A DNA stretch of 64,000 nt from Rhodobacter sp. SY28-1. GTDB taxonomy: Bacteria > Pseudomonadota > Alphaproteobacteria > Rhodobacterales > Rhodobacteraceae. The position numbers were made by a program, and so were the translations under genes. The stretch lies in contig NZ_STGH01000003.1 in assembly GCF_005222785.1 (NCBI RefSeq), forward strand, positions 744,001 to 808,000, in the 5' to 3' direction. This document shows positions 37,532 through 45,352 of the stretch, one piece after another; the stretch's first letter is position 1; each line of letters opens with the position of its first letter. Under the pieces are notes generated by a model. It did no database searches. It saw only the letters and a program-made list of their open reading frames with translations, and was not told where the DNA came from.

Positions 37532-38441
37532 CCTCCTCATCGCTGCGCTTGGCCTTGCCGGTGTCACCCACTGGCGGGCCTCGGCGCGAGAGGCTGCGGC
37601 GGAGGCGGCCTTCCCGCCGACAGGGCAGTTCGTGACGGTTGACGGTCTGCAGTTGCACTACGAAGTGGCCGGAACTGGTCCCGACCTTGTCATGATCCAC
37701 GGCGCAAGTGGTTCGCTGCGCGATCTAACCTTCTCGTTGCGCGACCAGTTGACCGACCGCTACCGGGTCATCGTTGTCGACCGGCCCGGGCTTGGCCATT
37801 CCGACCCTCTGCCAGAGACGAGCCTTCTGTCGCAGGCCCGGCATATCAAGGCCGGGCTTGCACAGCTTGGGGTCGCCGAGCCGGTGGTCCTGGGGCAAAG
37901 CTATGGCGGAGCAGTTGCGCTTGCCTGGGCCCTGGATGGCGGACCCCGCGCGCTGGTGCTTGTCGGCTCGCCCTCGATGCCGTGGCCTGGAACGCTGGAC
38001 ATCTGGTATCGCGCGACCTCGACGCGCCTTGGCCGCGCAGTGGCCGTCCCCCTTGCCTCGGCCTTTGTGCCCGCTGCCTATGTCAGACAGGCCACCGCCT
38101 CGGTCTTCGCGCCCGATCCCGTTCCCGAAGGCTATGACGACTGGCTGGGTGCAGCGCTTACCCTGCGCCGCGAGACGCTGGCCACGAACACGGCGCAGGT
38201 CAATGCACTTCGGGCCGAACTGGTGACAATGGAGCCGCGCTACCCCACGCTAACCCTGCCGATCGAGCTGGTTCATGGCACCGCCGACACTATTGTGCCG
38301 ATCGACATCCACTCGCGCCCGCTTCTGCGGCTTCTGCCGAATGCCAGTCTCACGACGCTCGTCGGCGCGGGACACATGCCGCATCATTCCCATTCCGACC
38401 ATGTGATCCAGGCCATCGACCGCGCCAACGAAAATTCGTGA
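37506..38441 (+). CDS. Alpha/beta hydrolase
   Basis: A 311-residue protein with an N-terminal membrane anchor or signal ([16 protein letters not shown]). The core is an alpha/beta hydrolase with [11 protein letters not shown] (oxyanion), the nucleophile elbow GQSYGG, likely Asp in HGTADTIVP and His in GAGHMPHH. The start at 37506 lies 26 nt inside metA; an ATG at 37467 is also possible. The overlap with metA suggests co-transcription, but no methionine-related reaction can be inferred. Confidence 0.82.
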   Translation: MTFRRLATSLLIAALGLAGVTHWRASAREAAAEAAFPPTGQFVTVDGLQLHYEVAGTGPDLVMIHGASGSLRDLTFSLRDQLTDRYRVIVVDRPGLGHSDPLPETSLLSQARHIKAGLAQLGVAEPVVLGQSYGGAVALAWALDGGPRALVLVGSPSMPWPGTLDIWYRATSTRLGRAVAVPLASAFVPAAYVRQATASVFAPDPVPEGYDDWLGAALTLRRETLATNTAQVNALRAELVTMEPRYPTLTLPIELVHGTADTIVPIDIHSRPLLRLLPNASLTTLVGAGHMPHHSHSDHVIQAIDRANENS

Positions 38442-38459
38442 CACTGTAAGTTACACCAA

Positions 38460-38500
38460 TTGACAGCCCTGCAATTTGATGTCACATACAGTGCCATCAA
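38460..38500 (+). promoter_or_regulatory. Promoter with overlapping TetR-type operator
   Basis: A consensus -35 TTGACA (38460-38465) with CACATA at a 17-nt spacing as a possible -10. A palindrome with arms TTGATGTCAC and GTGCCATCAA (9 of 10 pairs, 5-nt centre, 38476-38500) covers the -10 region just upstream of the tetR start. This is the standard layout for autorepression. Confidence 0.65.
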
Positions 38501-38513
38501 ATGTGAGGCGACG

Positions 38514-39113
38514 ATGTCTGATTCCCCCCGGCCCTACAAATCCGCTGTCCGCGAAGAGCAGGCGAAGGCGACCCGTGACCGGATCCTCGCCGCGGCGGTC
38601 GAACTGATGCAGACCGAGGAAGATGCCTCGATGGATGCCATCGCCAAGGCGGCGGGGGTCGAACGTCGCACCGTCTTTCGCCATTTCGAAACACGCGAGG
38701 CGCTCTTGGGGGCTGCCTTCCAGTGGCTGAACGACCGGCTGGGTGTCATCGTGGCACCGGGTGACCCTGCCGCGCTGGTCAAGGCGATCCGCGACGGTTT
38801 CGCCCGGATGGACAGCCTTGAGGGCGCGGTTCGGGCCGGTCTTCATTCCCGCGCGGGCCGCGACATGCGGCTTGCAAACCTTCCCCGGCGTCAGGCGGCC
38901 TTTGCGGCCAGCCTCGCGCCGATTACGGCCAGCCTTCCCGCCGCCGACAAGGCGCGGATCGAGGCGCTGGCCCATCTGCTTTACAGCGCCGCCGCCTGGG
39001 AGGTGCTGAAGGACTACGGGGGACTGACCGGCGCGGAAGCCGGCCAGACCGCCGCATGGGCGCTGGAACGGCTTCTGTCCGCTGCCGCCAGCACCCCCGC
39101 CGACGCGGACTGA
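38514..39113 (+). CDS. TetR-family transcriptional regulator
   Basis: A 199-residue repressor. The helix-turn-helix is at about 25-65 (DAIAKAAGVERRTVFRHFETREALL), followed by a ligand-binding helical domain. The ATG at 38514 has GAGGCG upstream. A palindromic site overlaps its promoter. A cupin gene follows 22 nt downstream and is probably in the same unit. Confidence 0.88.
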   Translation: MSDSPRPYKSAVREEQAKATRDRILAAAVELMQTEEDASMDAIAKAAGVERRTVFRHFETREALLGAAFQWLNDRLGVIVAPGDPAALVKAIRDGFARMDSLEGAVRAGLHSRAGRDMRLANLPRRQAAFAASLAPITASLPAADKARIEALAHLLYSAAAWEVLKDYGGLTGAEAGQTAAWALERLLSAAASTPADAD

Positions 39114-39135
39114 TCCACATCCGAAGGACCAAATC

Positions 39136-39594
39136 ATGACGATCACCATTACCCCGCGCGAGCGGATTGAGACCCATTGGGTGGTCACCGACCACCTGCG
39201 TTTTCTGGGCCAGTTGCCCGGGACCGCGAACCACCTGATCGAAGTCGAGGCGCCTCCCGGCTCGGGCACCCCGCCCCACACCCATGCCTCGCCCGAGCTA
39301 TTCGTGGTGGTCGAGGGCACGCTTACCGTCCGCAGCTTCGGGCCAGAGGGCGTGACGACCATCCGGCTGGCCCCCGGCGAAAGCGCCGCCGTCAGCAGCA
39401 TGGAGCCGCACAACTACGCCAATGAAGGCGACAGGCCGGTGCGGTTTCTCGTGATGCTGGACGACAGCATGATCGCCTTCTTCCGTGACATCGGCCGCGA
39501 TACCCCGCTGGCCCCCGGCGAAATGCCCGATTTCCCCGCCATCGCGGCTGCCATGGCCCGGCATGGGATCGGCATGGTCACGCCTCCCGGCTGA
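39136..39594 (+). CDS. Cupin-domain protein
   Basis: A 152-residue single cupin. Motif 1 is HTHASPELFVVVEGTLTV with His/His/Glu metal ligands, and motif 2 is MEPHNYANEGDRPVRFLVM. It probably binds a metal and may be an enzyme or ligand sensor. It is co-transcribed with the TetR gene, so it probably belongs to the regulator's response. Confidence 0.82.
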   Translation: MTITITPRERIETHWVVTDHLRFLGQLPGTANHLIEVEAPPGSGTPPHTHASPELFVVVEGTLTVRSFGPEGVTTIRLAPGESAAVSSMEPHNYANEGDRPVRFLVMLDDSMIAFFRDIGRDTPLAPGEMPDFPAIAAAMARHGIGMVTPPG

Positions 39595-39610
39595 TCGTGC
39601 CCGCTTCCTT

Positions 39611-39642
39611 CTGCCCGGCGTTCCCTCTACTCTGCCGGGCAG
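39611..39642 (+). promoter_or_regulatory. Hairpin overlapping the ppk2 ribosome-binding site
   Basis: A 9-bp stem CTGCCCGGC/GCCGGGCAG whose 3' arm shares its last two bases (AG) with the AGGAGG of ppk2. It may limit ppk2 translation, or end the cupin transcript, although no T tract is present. Confidence 0.4.
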
Positions 39643-39654
39643 GAGGACCGATCC

Positions 39655-40524
39655 ATGACCCAACTTCCCTTCGACGGCGCGATCAGCCGCTATTTCCGTG
39701 AAGGTGCGCCGAAAGAGGTGCGCAAGGCGATCGAGAAGGCGGGCAAGGACGAGATCATGACTACCTCCTACCCCTACCGGGAGGAGATGAAGGGCAAGGA
39801 GTATGACGCCCGGATGGAGGGGTTGCAGATCGAGCTTGCGAAGATGCAAGCCGGGATCAAGGCCACAGGGCAGCGGCTGATCGTTGTCTTCGAGGGCCGC
39901 GATGCGGCGGGCAAGGGCGGGACGATCAAGGCGGTGACCGAGAACATGAACCCCCGCCAGGCCTATGTCGTGGCCCTGCCCAAGCCGACCGAGCGGGAAA
40001 GCCAGCAGTGGTATTTCCAGCGCTATGTCGACTGGTTTCCGGCCAAGGGCGAGGTCGCGCTTTACGACCGCAGCTGGTACAACCGCGCGATGATCGAGCA
40101 TGTGTTCGGCTTCTGCAAGCCGGAGCAGCGCGAGAAGTTCTTCCGCCAGCTGCCCGAGTTCGAGCAGATGATCGTCGACGAAGGGATCATCTTCCGGAAG
40201 ATATGGCTGGAAGTTGGGCGGGCGGAGCAGCTGAAGCGTTTCCTTGACCGCGAGGGCGACCTTCTGAAGCAGTGGAAACTGAGCCAGATCGACGTGGATG
40301 GGCTGGCGAAGTGGGATGACTACTGCGCGGCCATCGACGAGACGATGGAGCGGACCCATTTCAAGCAGGCGCCCTGGACGGTGATCCTGTCCGACGACAA
40401 GAAACGCGCGCGGATTGCGGCGATTCAGACGATCCTTGGGTCAGTCGACTATGCCGGGAAGGATGCGGCGGCGATTGGCAAGGTCGATGGCAAGATCTGC
40501 GGCGGGCCGAAGCTTCGGGCATGA
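39655..40524 (+). CDS. ppk2: Polyphosphate kinase 2
   Basis: Uses polyphosphate to phosphorylate nucleoside diphosphates (or AMP, depending on class). It has 289 residues with Walker [14 protein letters not shown], the lid segment and Walker B YDRSWYNR. The single-domain length fits class I PPK2. It is coupled to a downstream TetR gene by a 4-nt overlap and preceded by a perfect ribosome-binding site partly in a hairpin. Confidence 0.93.
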   Translation: MTQLPFDGAISRYFREGAPKEVRKAIEKAGKDEIMTTSYPYREEMKGKEYDARMEGLQIELAKMQAGIKATGQRLIVVFEGRDAAGKGGTIKAVTENMNPRQAYVVALPKPTERESQQWYFQRYVDWFPAKGEVALYDRSWYNRAMIEHVFGFCKPEQREKFFRQLPEFEQMIVDEGIIFRKIWLEVGRAEQLKRFLDREGDLLKQWKLSQIDVDGLAKWDDYCAAIDETMERTHFKQAPWTVILSDDKKRARIAAIQTILGSVDYAGKDAAAIGKVDGKICGGPKLRA

Positions 40525-41132
40525 AGCGGGGATACCACCACGGCAACCTGCGGCAGGCGCTCGTCGAGGCGGCGCTGGAGCTGATCGCCGAGAAGGGGCC
40601 GCAGGGCTTCACCCTGTCCGAGGCGGCGAAGGCGGCGGATGTGACGCCGGCGGCGGTCTACCGGCATTTCGCTGGGCGGGATGACCTGTTGGCGGAGGTC
40701 GCGCGGCAGGGGTTTGATATCTTCGCTGCGCTCTTGGAGTATGCCTACGATGAAGGGCGGCCGTCCCCGCTTGCGGCCTTCGAGGCGACGGGGCGGGCTT
40801 ATCTGGCCTTTGCCCGGAAGTATCCCGGCCATTACCAGGCGATGTTCGAAAGCGGGCTGCAGCCGGGGAAGCACCCGGACCTGGCGCAGGTATCGGGAAA
40901 GGCGCGGGCGACGATGGACCGGGCGGCGGAGGGGCTGGTGCGGGGGTTGCCAGAGGGAAGGCGACCGCCGGCGAGCATGGTGTCGGCCCATGTCTGGGCA
41001 GTCAGCCACGGGGTGGTGGAACTGTTCCTGCGGGGGAACGGGGGGCCGCAACCCTGGCCGCCGGAGGACCTGCTGGAAACCGGGATCGGGATCTATCTGC
41101 GCGGGCTGGGGTTGTTGTCACCGGACAGGTGA
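40521..41132 (+). CDS. TetR/AcrR-family regulator with WHG domain
   Basis: A 203-residue regulator. The N-terminal helix-turn-helix is in [26 protein letters not shown], and a WHG-type C-terminal domain follows ([15 protein letters not shown]). The start overlaps the ppk2 stop, so it may report on polyphosphate metabolism or simply autoregulate the pair. A repeated stem-loop element begins 6 nt after its stop. Confidence 0.88.
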   Translation: MKRGYHHGNLRQALVEAALELIAEKGPQGFTLSEAAKAADVTPAAVYRHFAGRDDLLAEVARQGFDIFAALLEYAYDEGRPSPLAAFEATGRAYLAFARKYPGHYQAMFESGLQPGKHPDLAQVSGKARATMDRAAEGLVRGLPEGRRPPASMVSAHVWAVSHGVVELFLRGNGGPQPWPPEDLLETGIGIYLRGLGLLSPDR

Positions 41133-41138
41133 GAAAGC

Positions 41139-41210
41139 GTCCACGGTGAACAAACACAAGACGTATTGTGAAATCAGTGGCTTCGCCGCGGACGTTAAGA
41201 ATTTCGCAAC
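41139..41210 (+). repeat. 72-nt intergenic stem-loop element, copy B
   Basis: Arms GTCCACGG (41139-41146) and CCGCGGAC (41186-41193), followed by GTTAAGAATTTCGCAAC. Length, arm spacing and position after a stop codon are the same as in copy A (1763-1834), while the loop is not conserved. Confidence 0.5.
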
Positions 41211-41230
41211 CTTCTGGAAAGCGGGTTTAC

Positions 41231-41290
41231 CCCTCACCCTGACTATCTCCCCCGAGGGGAGAGGGAACGTCTGGGGCGAGCGTTGCGCTT
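41231..41290 (+). repeat. REP-like palindromic repeat, copy 3
   Basis: CCCCTCACCCTGAC, TCTCCCCCGAGGGGAGAGGG palindrome, and the tail CTGGGGCGAGCGTTGCGC. It matches copy 1 near the DUF559 gene over about 60 nt. No nuclease gene lies beside this copy. Confidence 0.75.
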
Positions 41291-41401
41291 TGTCTGACAA
41301 GTGCTGTGGGTCAGGGAGTCCTCAGGTGACAACACGGATGCCAGCAGCCAGAGTACCCCCATCCTGTGGGTGTGATCCCGCTGCAGCAAGGGAAAGACCT
41401 C

Positions 41402-41974
41402 ATGTACCTGCGTCTTATCGGCCTGCCGCTGGTCCTTGCTGCCACGACAGGCGTCGCGCTGGCCTGTGGCGGCGCGCCGATCTGCACGGTCAAGGACCCA
41501 ACCGGCACACCCTTGAACATCCGGCTGTCGCCCAACGGCCCGGTTGTCGGCACGGCGAAGAACGGGACGGAACTGCTGTTTGTCGAACACCGTGAGGTCG
41601 ACGGCAAGCTCTGGGCGCTTGTCGAGCGGTTCGAGACGGGCGAGCTTGAGGCCGATTTCCAGGGCGCCTGGGTCTTCGGGAATTATCTGGACTGCACGGT
41701 CGCGACCGAAGGCCTGCCAGAGGAGCCGTATACGACGGAAGCCGAACCGATCCCCTGCACGGTCGCCGATCCGACCGATACGCCGTTGAATGCCCGCGCC
41801 GCACCCGGCGGCGAGATATTTGCCACGCTGCGCGACGGAACCGTCGTGCGGGCCAGCGCACGTCGGATGCACGAAGGCAAGCCCTGGCTCTATGTCGAGA
41901 AATGGTCCGGCGACAATGCCGTGGGCTGGGTCTTCGACGCCTACATGGCCGGCGCCGAGGACGAGAGCCACTAG
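41402..41974 (+). CDS. Secreted tandem SH3-like domain protein
   Basis: A 190-residue protein with a signal peptide ending VALA before a Cys, so a lipoprotein is possible although the lipobox is weak. It contains two bacterial SH3-like repeats, each starting with Cys: CTVKDPTGTPLNIRLSPNG and CTVADPTDTPLNARAAPGG. Such domains bind peptidoglycan or proteins in the envelope. AAGGGAAAG precedes the ATG at 41402. Confidence 0.75.
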   Translation: MYLRLIGLPLVLAATTGVALACGGAPICTVKDPTGTPLNIRLSPNGPVVGTAKNGTELLFVEHREVDGKLWALVERFETGELEADFQGAWVFGNYLDCTVATEGLPEEPYTTEAEPIPCTVADPTDTPLNARAAPGGEIFATLRDGTVVRASARRMHEGKPWLYVEKWSGDNAVGWVFDAYMAGAEDESH

Positions 41975-41987
41975 ACCGCTCGTCGGG

Positions 41988-42035
41988 GACTGCGTCCCTT
42001 CTCGCTGCGTTGCGCGACGACGAGGAGACGCAGTC
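41988..42035. other. Stem-loop between convergent genes
   Basis: GACTGCGTC/GACGCAGTC, 9 bp with a 30-nt loop, extended outward by CTCGT/ACGAG. It lies between the SH3 protein and the ABC transporter operon. It has no T tract. Confidence 0.4.
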
Positions 42036-42053
42036 GAACGAGGAGTGTTCGCC

Positions 42054-43154
42054 TTACCGGAACAGGACCAGGGCCGAGGGGCTCCAGGCGACGCGGACCT
42101 TGGTGCCGACGTCGAGGACCGGGCGGCCCGGGACGTTGCGCATCGACAGGCGCACTTCAACGTCGGTGCCGCCGAGATAGACGTCGTAATAGGTCATGTC
42201 GCCGAAGTAGATCACTTCGTCGATCACGCCGTCCGTCTCGCGCTCGGGTGCTTTCTGGTCATCGTAGAGGAGCGTCAGCGTTTCCGGGCGAAGGCCCACG
42301 ACGGGACTTTCGCCGGTTTTTTCGGGCGCTTGCGCGATGTCGAGCGCTACGTGTCCGAGGCCCTTGGCGTTCACTTCCACCTTGTCGCCCGCTTCAGTCA
42401 GGATCTCGGCCGGGATGAAGTTCATCGTGCCGATGAAGTCTGCCACCTTGCGGGTTGCTGGGCGACGGTAGAGCGTCTCGGGGTCGGCCAACTGGGCGAT
42501 CTCGCCCTCGAACATGACGGCGATGCGGTCGGACATGACCAGCGCCTCTTCCTGGTCATGGGTGACGAGGATGAAGGTGATGCCCACCTGGCGCTGGAGC
42601 TTTATGAGTTCAACCTGCATGTGTTCGCGCATCTTCTTGTCGAGCGCGGAGAGGGGTTCGTCGAGGAGGAGGACCTTCGGCTTCAGGATCAGCGCACGGG
42701 CAAGGGCAACCCTTTGCCGCTGGCCACCGGACAGCGCATGGGCGGCACGCTTGCCGTAGCCCTTGAGGCCGACCATCTCCAGCGCTTCGGCGACGGCCTT
42801 TGCCTTTTCTTCCTTCGAACGCGGGTCCTTGCGAAGGCCGAAGCCTACGTTTTCCTCGACGCTCATGTGCGGGAAGATCGCGTAAGACTGGAACACCATG
42901 TTCGTCGGACGGACGTTGGCGGCAACATTCGCCATGTCCTTGCCGTCGATCATGATCACGCCCGAGGAGATGTCCTCGAACCCCGCGATGGTGCGCAGAA
43001 GCGTGGTCTTGCCGCATCCGGACGGGCCGAGGAGCGAGAAGAACTCACCGGCCTTGATCGTGCCGTTGATCCCACGCAGGGCGTGGTAGTCGCCGTAGTA
43101 TTTGTGGACGTCCTTGAACTCGATCATGGTCGGGCGGTCATCGGAAAAGGTCAC
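42054..43154 (-). CDS. potA: Polyamine-type ABC transporter ATP-binding protein
   Basis: A 366-residue ATPase of the PotA/PotG group. Walker A is GPSGCGKTT, the signature LSGGQRQRVALARAL, Walker B LLLDEPLSALD and the switch His in VTHDQEEA. A C-terminal TOBE domain (about 280-366) follows. It is the last gene of a three-gene operon with two permeases coupled by 4-nt overlaps. The symbol is by similarity; spermidine/putrescine is the usual substrate, but other cations or oligomers are possible. Confidence 0.88.
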   Translation of the reverse strand: MTFSDDRPTMIEFKDVHKYYGDYHALRGINGTIKAGEFFSLLGPSGCGKTTLLRTIAGFEDISSGVIMIDGKDMANVAANVRPTNMVFQSYAIFPHMSVEENVGFGLRKDPRSKEEKAKAVAEALEMVGLKGYGKRAAHALSGGQRQRVALARALILKPKVLLLDEPLSALDKKMREHMQVELIKLQRQVGITFILVTHDQEEALVMSDRIAVMFEGEIAQLADPETLYRRPATRKVADFIGTMNFIPAEILTEAGDKVEVNAKGLGHVALDIAQAPEKTGESPVVGLRPETLTLLYDDQKAPERETDGVIDEVIYFGDMTYYDVYLGGTDVEVRLSMRNVPGRPVLDVGTKVRVAWSPSALVLFR

Positions 43155-43957
43155 AGGAAGCCTCCGGAATCTTTGCCACCCGCCTTGGCGATGCCACGGC
43201 GGCGCATGTACTCGGCAAAGCCAAGCAGGATGATCGAGAAACAGACAAGCACGGTTCCCAGCGCCAGCATCGAGGGCACTTTGGCGGGAAAGCGGAACTG
43301 GCCGAAGATGTAGACCGACAGGATCGGTTGGCCCGAGCCGAGGAAGTTCGCGATGATGAATTCGTCGAACGAGATGGTGAAGCAGATCAGGAAGCTCGCC
43401 ATGATCCCGGGCATCACCAAGGGCAGGACGATCAGGCGGAAGGTTGACCAGGGGGTTTCGCCGAGGTCCAGCGCCGCCTCTTCCAGCGAGCGGTCGAGCG
43501 ACTGGAAGGCCGAGGTCAGGATCGCCACGGCGAAGGGGGTGCAGATCAGCACCTGCCCGACGATCACGGTGAAGAGCGACAGCGGGATGCCCATCGACAG
43601 CAGGACGACGAGGAGCGCCATGGCCACGATCATCTCGGGCAGGACGAGGGGCAGCATGATGAGGCCCATCAGCGGCGCCTTGCCCGGGAAGCGGTAGCGG
43701 ACGCTGGCACGGGCGGCGAAGATGCCGAGGACGGTGGAGAGCGTCGCGACCGAGAGCGCGATGACCAGGCTGTTCTTGGCGGCGATGCGCAGGTTCTGGT
43801 CGGCGAACATCTCGGCGAACCAGGCGGTGGTGAAGCCCTGCAGCGGGAAGGCCACAACCCTGCCGTCGTTGAAGGCGAAGATCGGGAGCAGCAGGATCGG
43901 GCTGTAGAGGAACAGAAGGTAGAAGAGCGTGAAGGCACGCAGGTACGGGGCTTTCAT
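43151..43957 (-). CDS. Polyamine-type ABC transporter permease (PotC/PotI-like)
   Basis: A 268-residue permease with six helices. The EAA loop EEAALDLGETPWSTFRLIVLP contacts the ATPase. The ATG at 43957 has GGGGGG upstream. It overlaps its partners on both sides by 4 nt (ATGA). No periplasmic binding protein is present in this operon within the window. Confidence 0.88.
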   Translation of the reverse strand: MKAPYLRAFTLFYLLFLYSPILLLPIFAFNDGRVVAFPLQGFTTAWFAEMFADQNLRIAAKNSLVIALSVATLSTVLGIFAARASVRYRFPGKAPLMGLIMLPLVLPEMIVAMALLVVLLSMGIPLSLFTVIVGQVLICTPFAVAILTSAFQSLDRSLEEAALDLGETPWSTFRLIVLPLVMPGIMASFLICFTISFDEFIIANFLGSGQPILSVYIFGQFRFPAKVPSMLALGTVLVCFSIILLGFAEYMRRRGIAKAGGKDSGGFL

Positions 43958-44817
43958 TTCGACCCCCCGATGTAGCGGCGGTTCCACAGGACGAAGACGA
44001 CCGAGACGATGCCGACCATCAGCATCGAGACCACAGCGAAGGCTGACCCTTGCGGGAAGTTCTGCAGCTTCAGGAGCTGGGTTTCGATCAGGTTGGCAAT
44101 CATCGGTTCCTTGCCGTCGCCGACAAGTTCGGGGGTCACATAGTCACCCACGGTCGGGATGAAGACGATCAGCGCGGCGGCGATCACGCCTGGCATCGAC
44201 AGCGGCAGCGTGACGCGCAGGAAGGTGACCCAGCGGCTTTCGCCGAGGTCCTGCCCGGCCTCGAGGAGCGAGCGGTCGACCTTTTCCAGGCTCACGAAGA
44301 TCGGCAGGACCGCGAAGGGTGCGTAGGCGTGGGCGAGCACGATGATGATCGACAGGATCGAGTAGCTGGCGATGTTCAGGGGCGGCAGGCCGATGGAGGC
44401 GAGCGCGGAATCGACGATGCCGCCGTAGCCCAGGATCACGAACCAGAGGCTGACGCGGATGATGTAGCTGGTCCAGAACGGGATGGTGATCAGGAACAGC
44501 CAGAGGCTTTTCCGTTCCGGCTTGACATGGAAGCTGACGAAGTAGGCCACCGGATAGGCCAGCAGCACAGTGATCGCGGTCACGGTCAGAGCAACCAGCA
44601 GCGACTTGAGGAGGATGTAGCCGTAAACCGACTTGGAGGCGAGCTCGGTGTAGTTCTCGATGGTGAGGGGGAGCGACACGTTGCCCCTGCCCCCGGTCAT
44701 CACCGAGTAGATGAGCACGGTTGCCAGCGGCACCGCGAGCAGGAGAATCACATAGATCGCTGTCGGTGAGATCAGCTTGAGGCCGGCCCTGGCCTCGGAA
44801 CCTGGCGTTGCAGCCAT
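43954..44817 (-). CDS. Polyamine-type ABC transporter permease (PotB/PotH-like)
   Basis: A 287-residue permease with six helices and the EAA loop EAGQDLGESRWVTFLRVTLP. It is the first gene of the operon, behind a recognisable TTGACG-N17-TTTGAT promoter. The pair with the next permease forms the heterodimeric channel typical of polyamine importers. Confidence 0.88.
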   Translation of the reverse strand: MAATPGSEARAGLKLISPTAIYVILLLAVPLATVLIYSVMTGGRGNVSLPLTIENYTELASKSVYGYILLKSLLVALTVTAITVLLAYPVAYFVSFHVKPERKSLWLFLITIPFWTSYIIRVSLWFVILGYGGIVDSALASIGLPPLNIASYSILSIIIVLAHAYAPFAVLPIFVSLEKVDRSLLEAGQDLGESRWVTFLRVTLPLSMPGVIAAALIVFIPTVGDYVTPELVGDGKEPMIANLIETQLLKLQNFPQGSAFAVVSMLMVGIVSVVFVLWNRRYIGGSK

Positions 44818-44859
44818 ATTTCCCCCTGTTCGACCACGCTTCGGCGGCCTTGTGATTTG

Positions 44860-44888
44860 ATCAAACCTAGTCCGGACGATCTCGTCAA
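44860..44888 (-). promoter_or_regulatory. Promoter of the ABC transporter operon with a palindrome at -10
   Basis: Minus-strand TTGACG (44888-44883), 17-nt spacer, TTTGAT (44865-44860). The -10 lies in the perfect 10-bp palindrome TTTGATCAAA (44856-44865), which could be an operator half or core. It is 43 nt from the first gene. Confidence 0.45.
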
Positions 44889-44933
44889 GGCAAGAGGGTC
44901 ATCAAACGGCGCTGGAATCAACCTTGGAGGCGG

Positions 44934-44965
44934 ATCGGCCCGGGAATAAGGCATCCCGGGCCGAT
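44934..44965. other. Perfect 12-bp inverted repeat
   Basis: ATCGGCCCGGGA/TCCCGGGCCGAT with an 8-nt loop, 6 nt beyond the stop of the 86-residue gene. No T tract follows; it is a transcript-end hairpin of undefined type. Confidence 0.5.
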
Positions 44966-44971
44966 GCGGTG

Positions 44972-45232
44972 TCAGGTGGCGACGCGCTCGATGGCGATCG
45001 CCCGTTTCTTCAGCTCGTCGTAAAGCGTCGGCACCACGCGGATCGAGCCGACTGCGACGCGGAGCGCTTCGGCGATGCGCGCCTCGGACGGGTCGGTGGT
45101 GGCAACCCGCCAGAGCATCCGGCGCGCAACGCCGTCATCGTAGACGATTTCCGTGCTGCCGTGCCGGTTCTTGCGCCAACCAAGAAAATCCGCGCCGCCG
45201 TGCGGCGCGTGGAAGGTATGTTGAAGTCCCAT
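44972..45232 (-). CDS. Hypothetical protein, 86 aa
   Basis: A soluble protein starting MGLQHTFHAPHGGADFLGWRK, with EIVYDDGVARRMLWRVATTDPSEARIAEAL and a C-terminal helix. I do not recognise a family. The start is ATG with GAGAGCC upstream, and the codon use resembles its neighbours. A strong hairpin follows the stop. Confidence 0.55.
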   Translation of the reverse strand: MGLQHTFHAPHGGADFLGWRKNRHGSTEIVYDDGVARRMLWRVATTDPSEARIAEALRVAVGSIRVVPTLYDELKKRAIAIERVAT

Positions 45233-45352
45233 TTTTCGGGCTCTCTTTTTGACTGCTCGTGCCGCGAAGGTGCGGCAAGGGGTGTCCCTGGGTCAACTCC
45301 CGCGCCGGGCAAATCCGCGTGAGCGAGTCTGATTTGCAACAGGTCAGGAATT

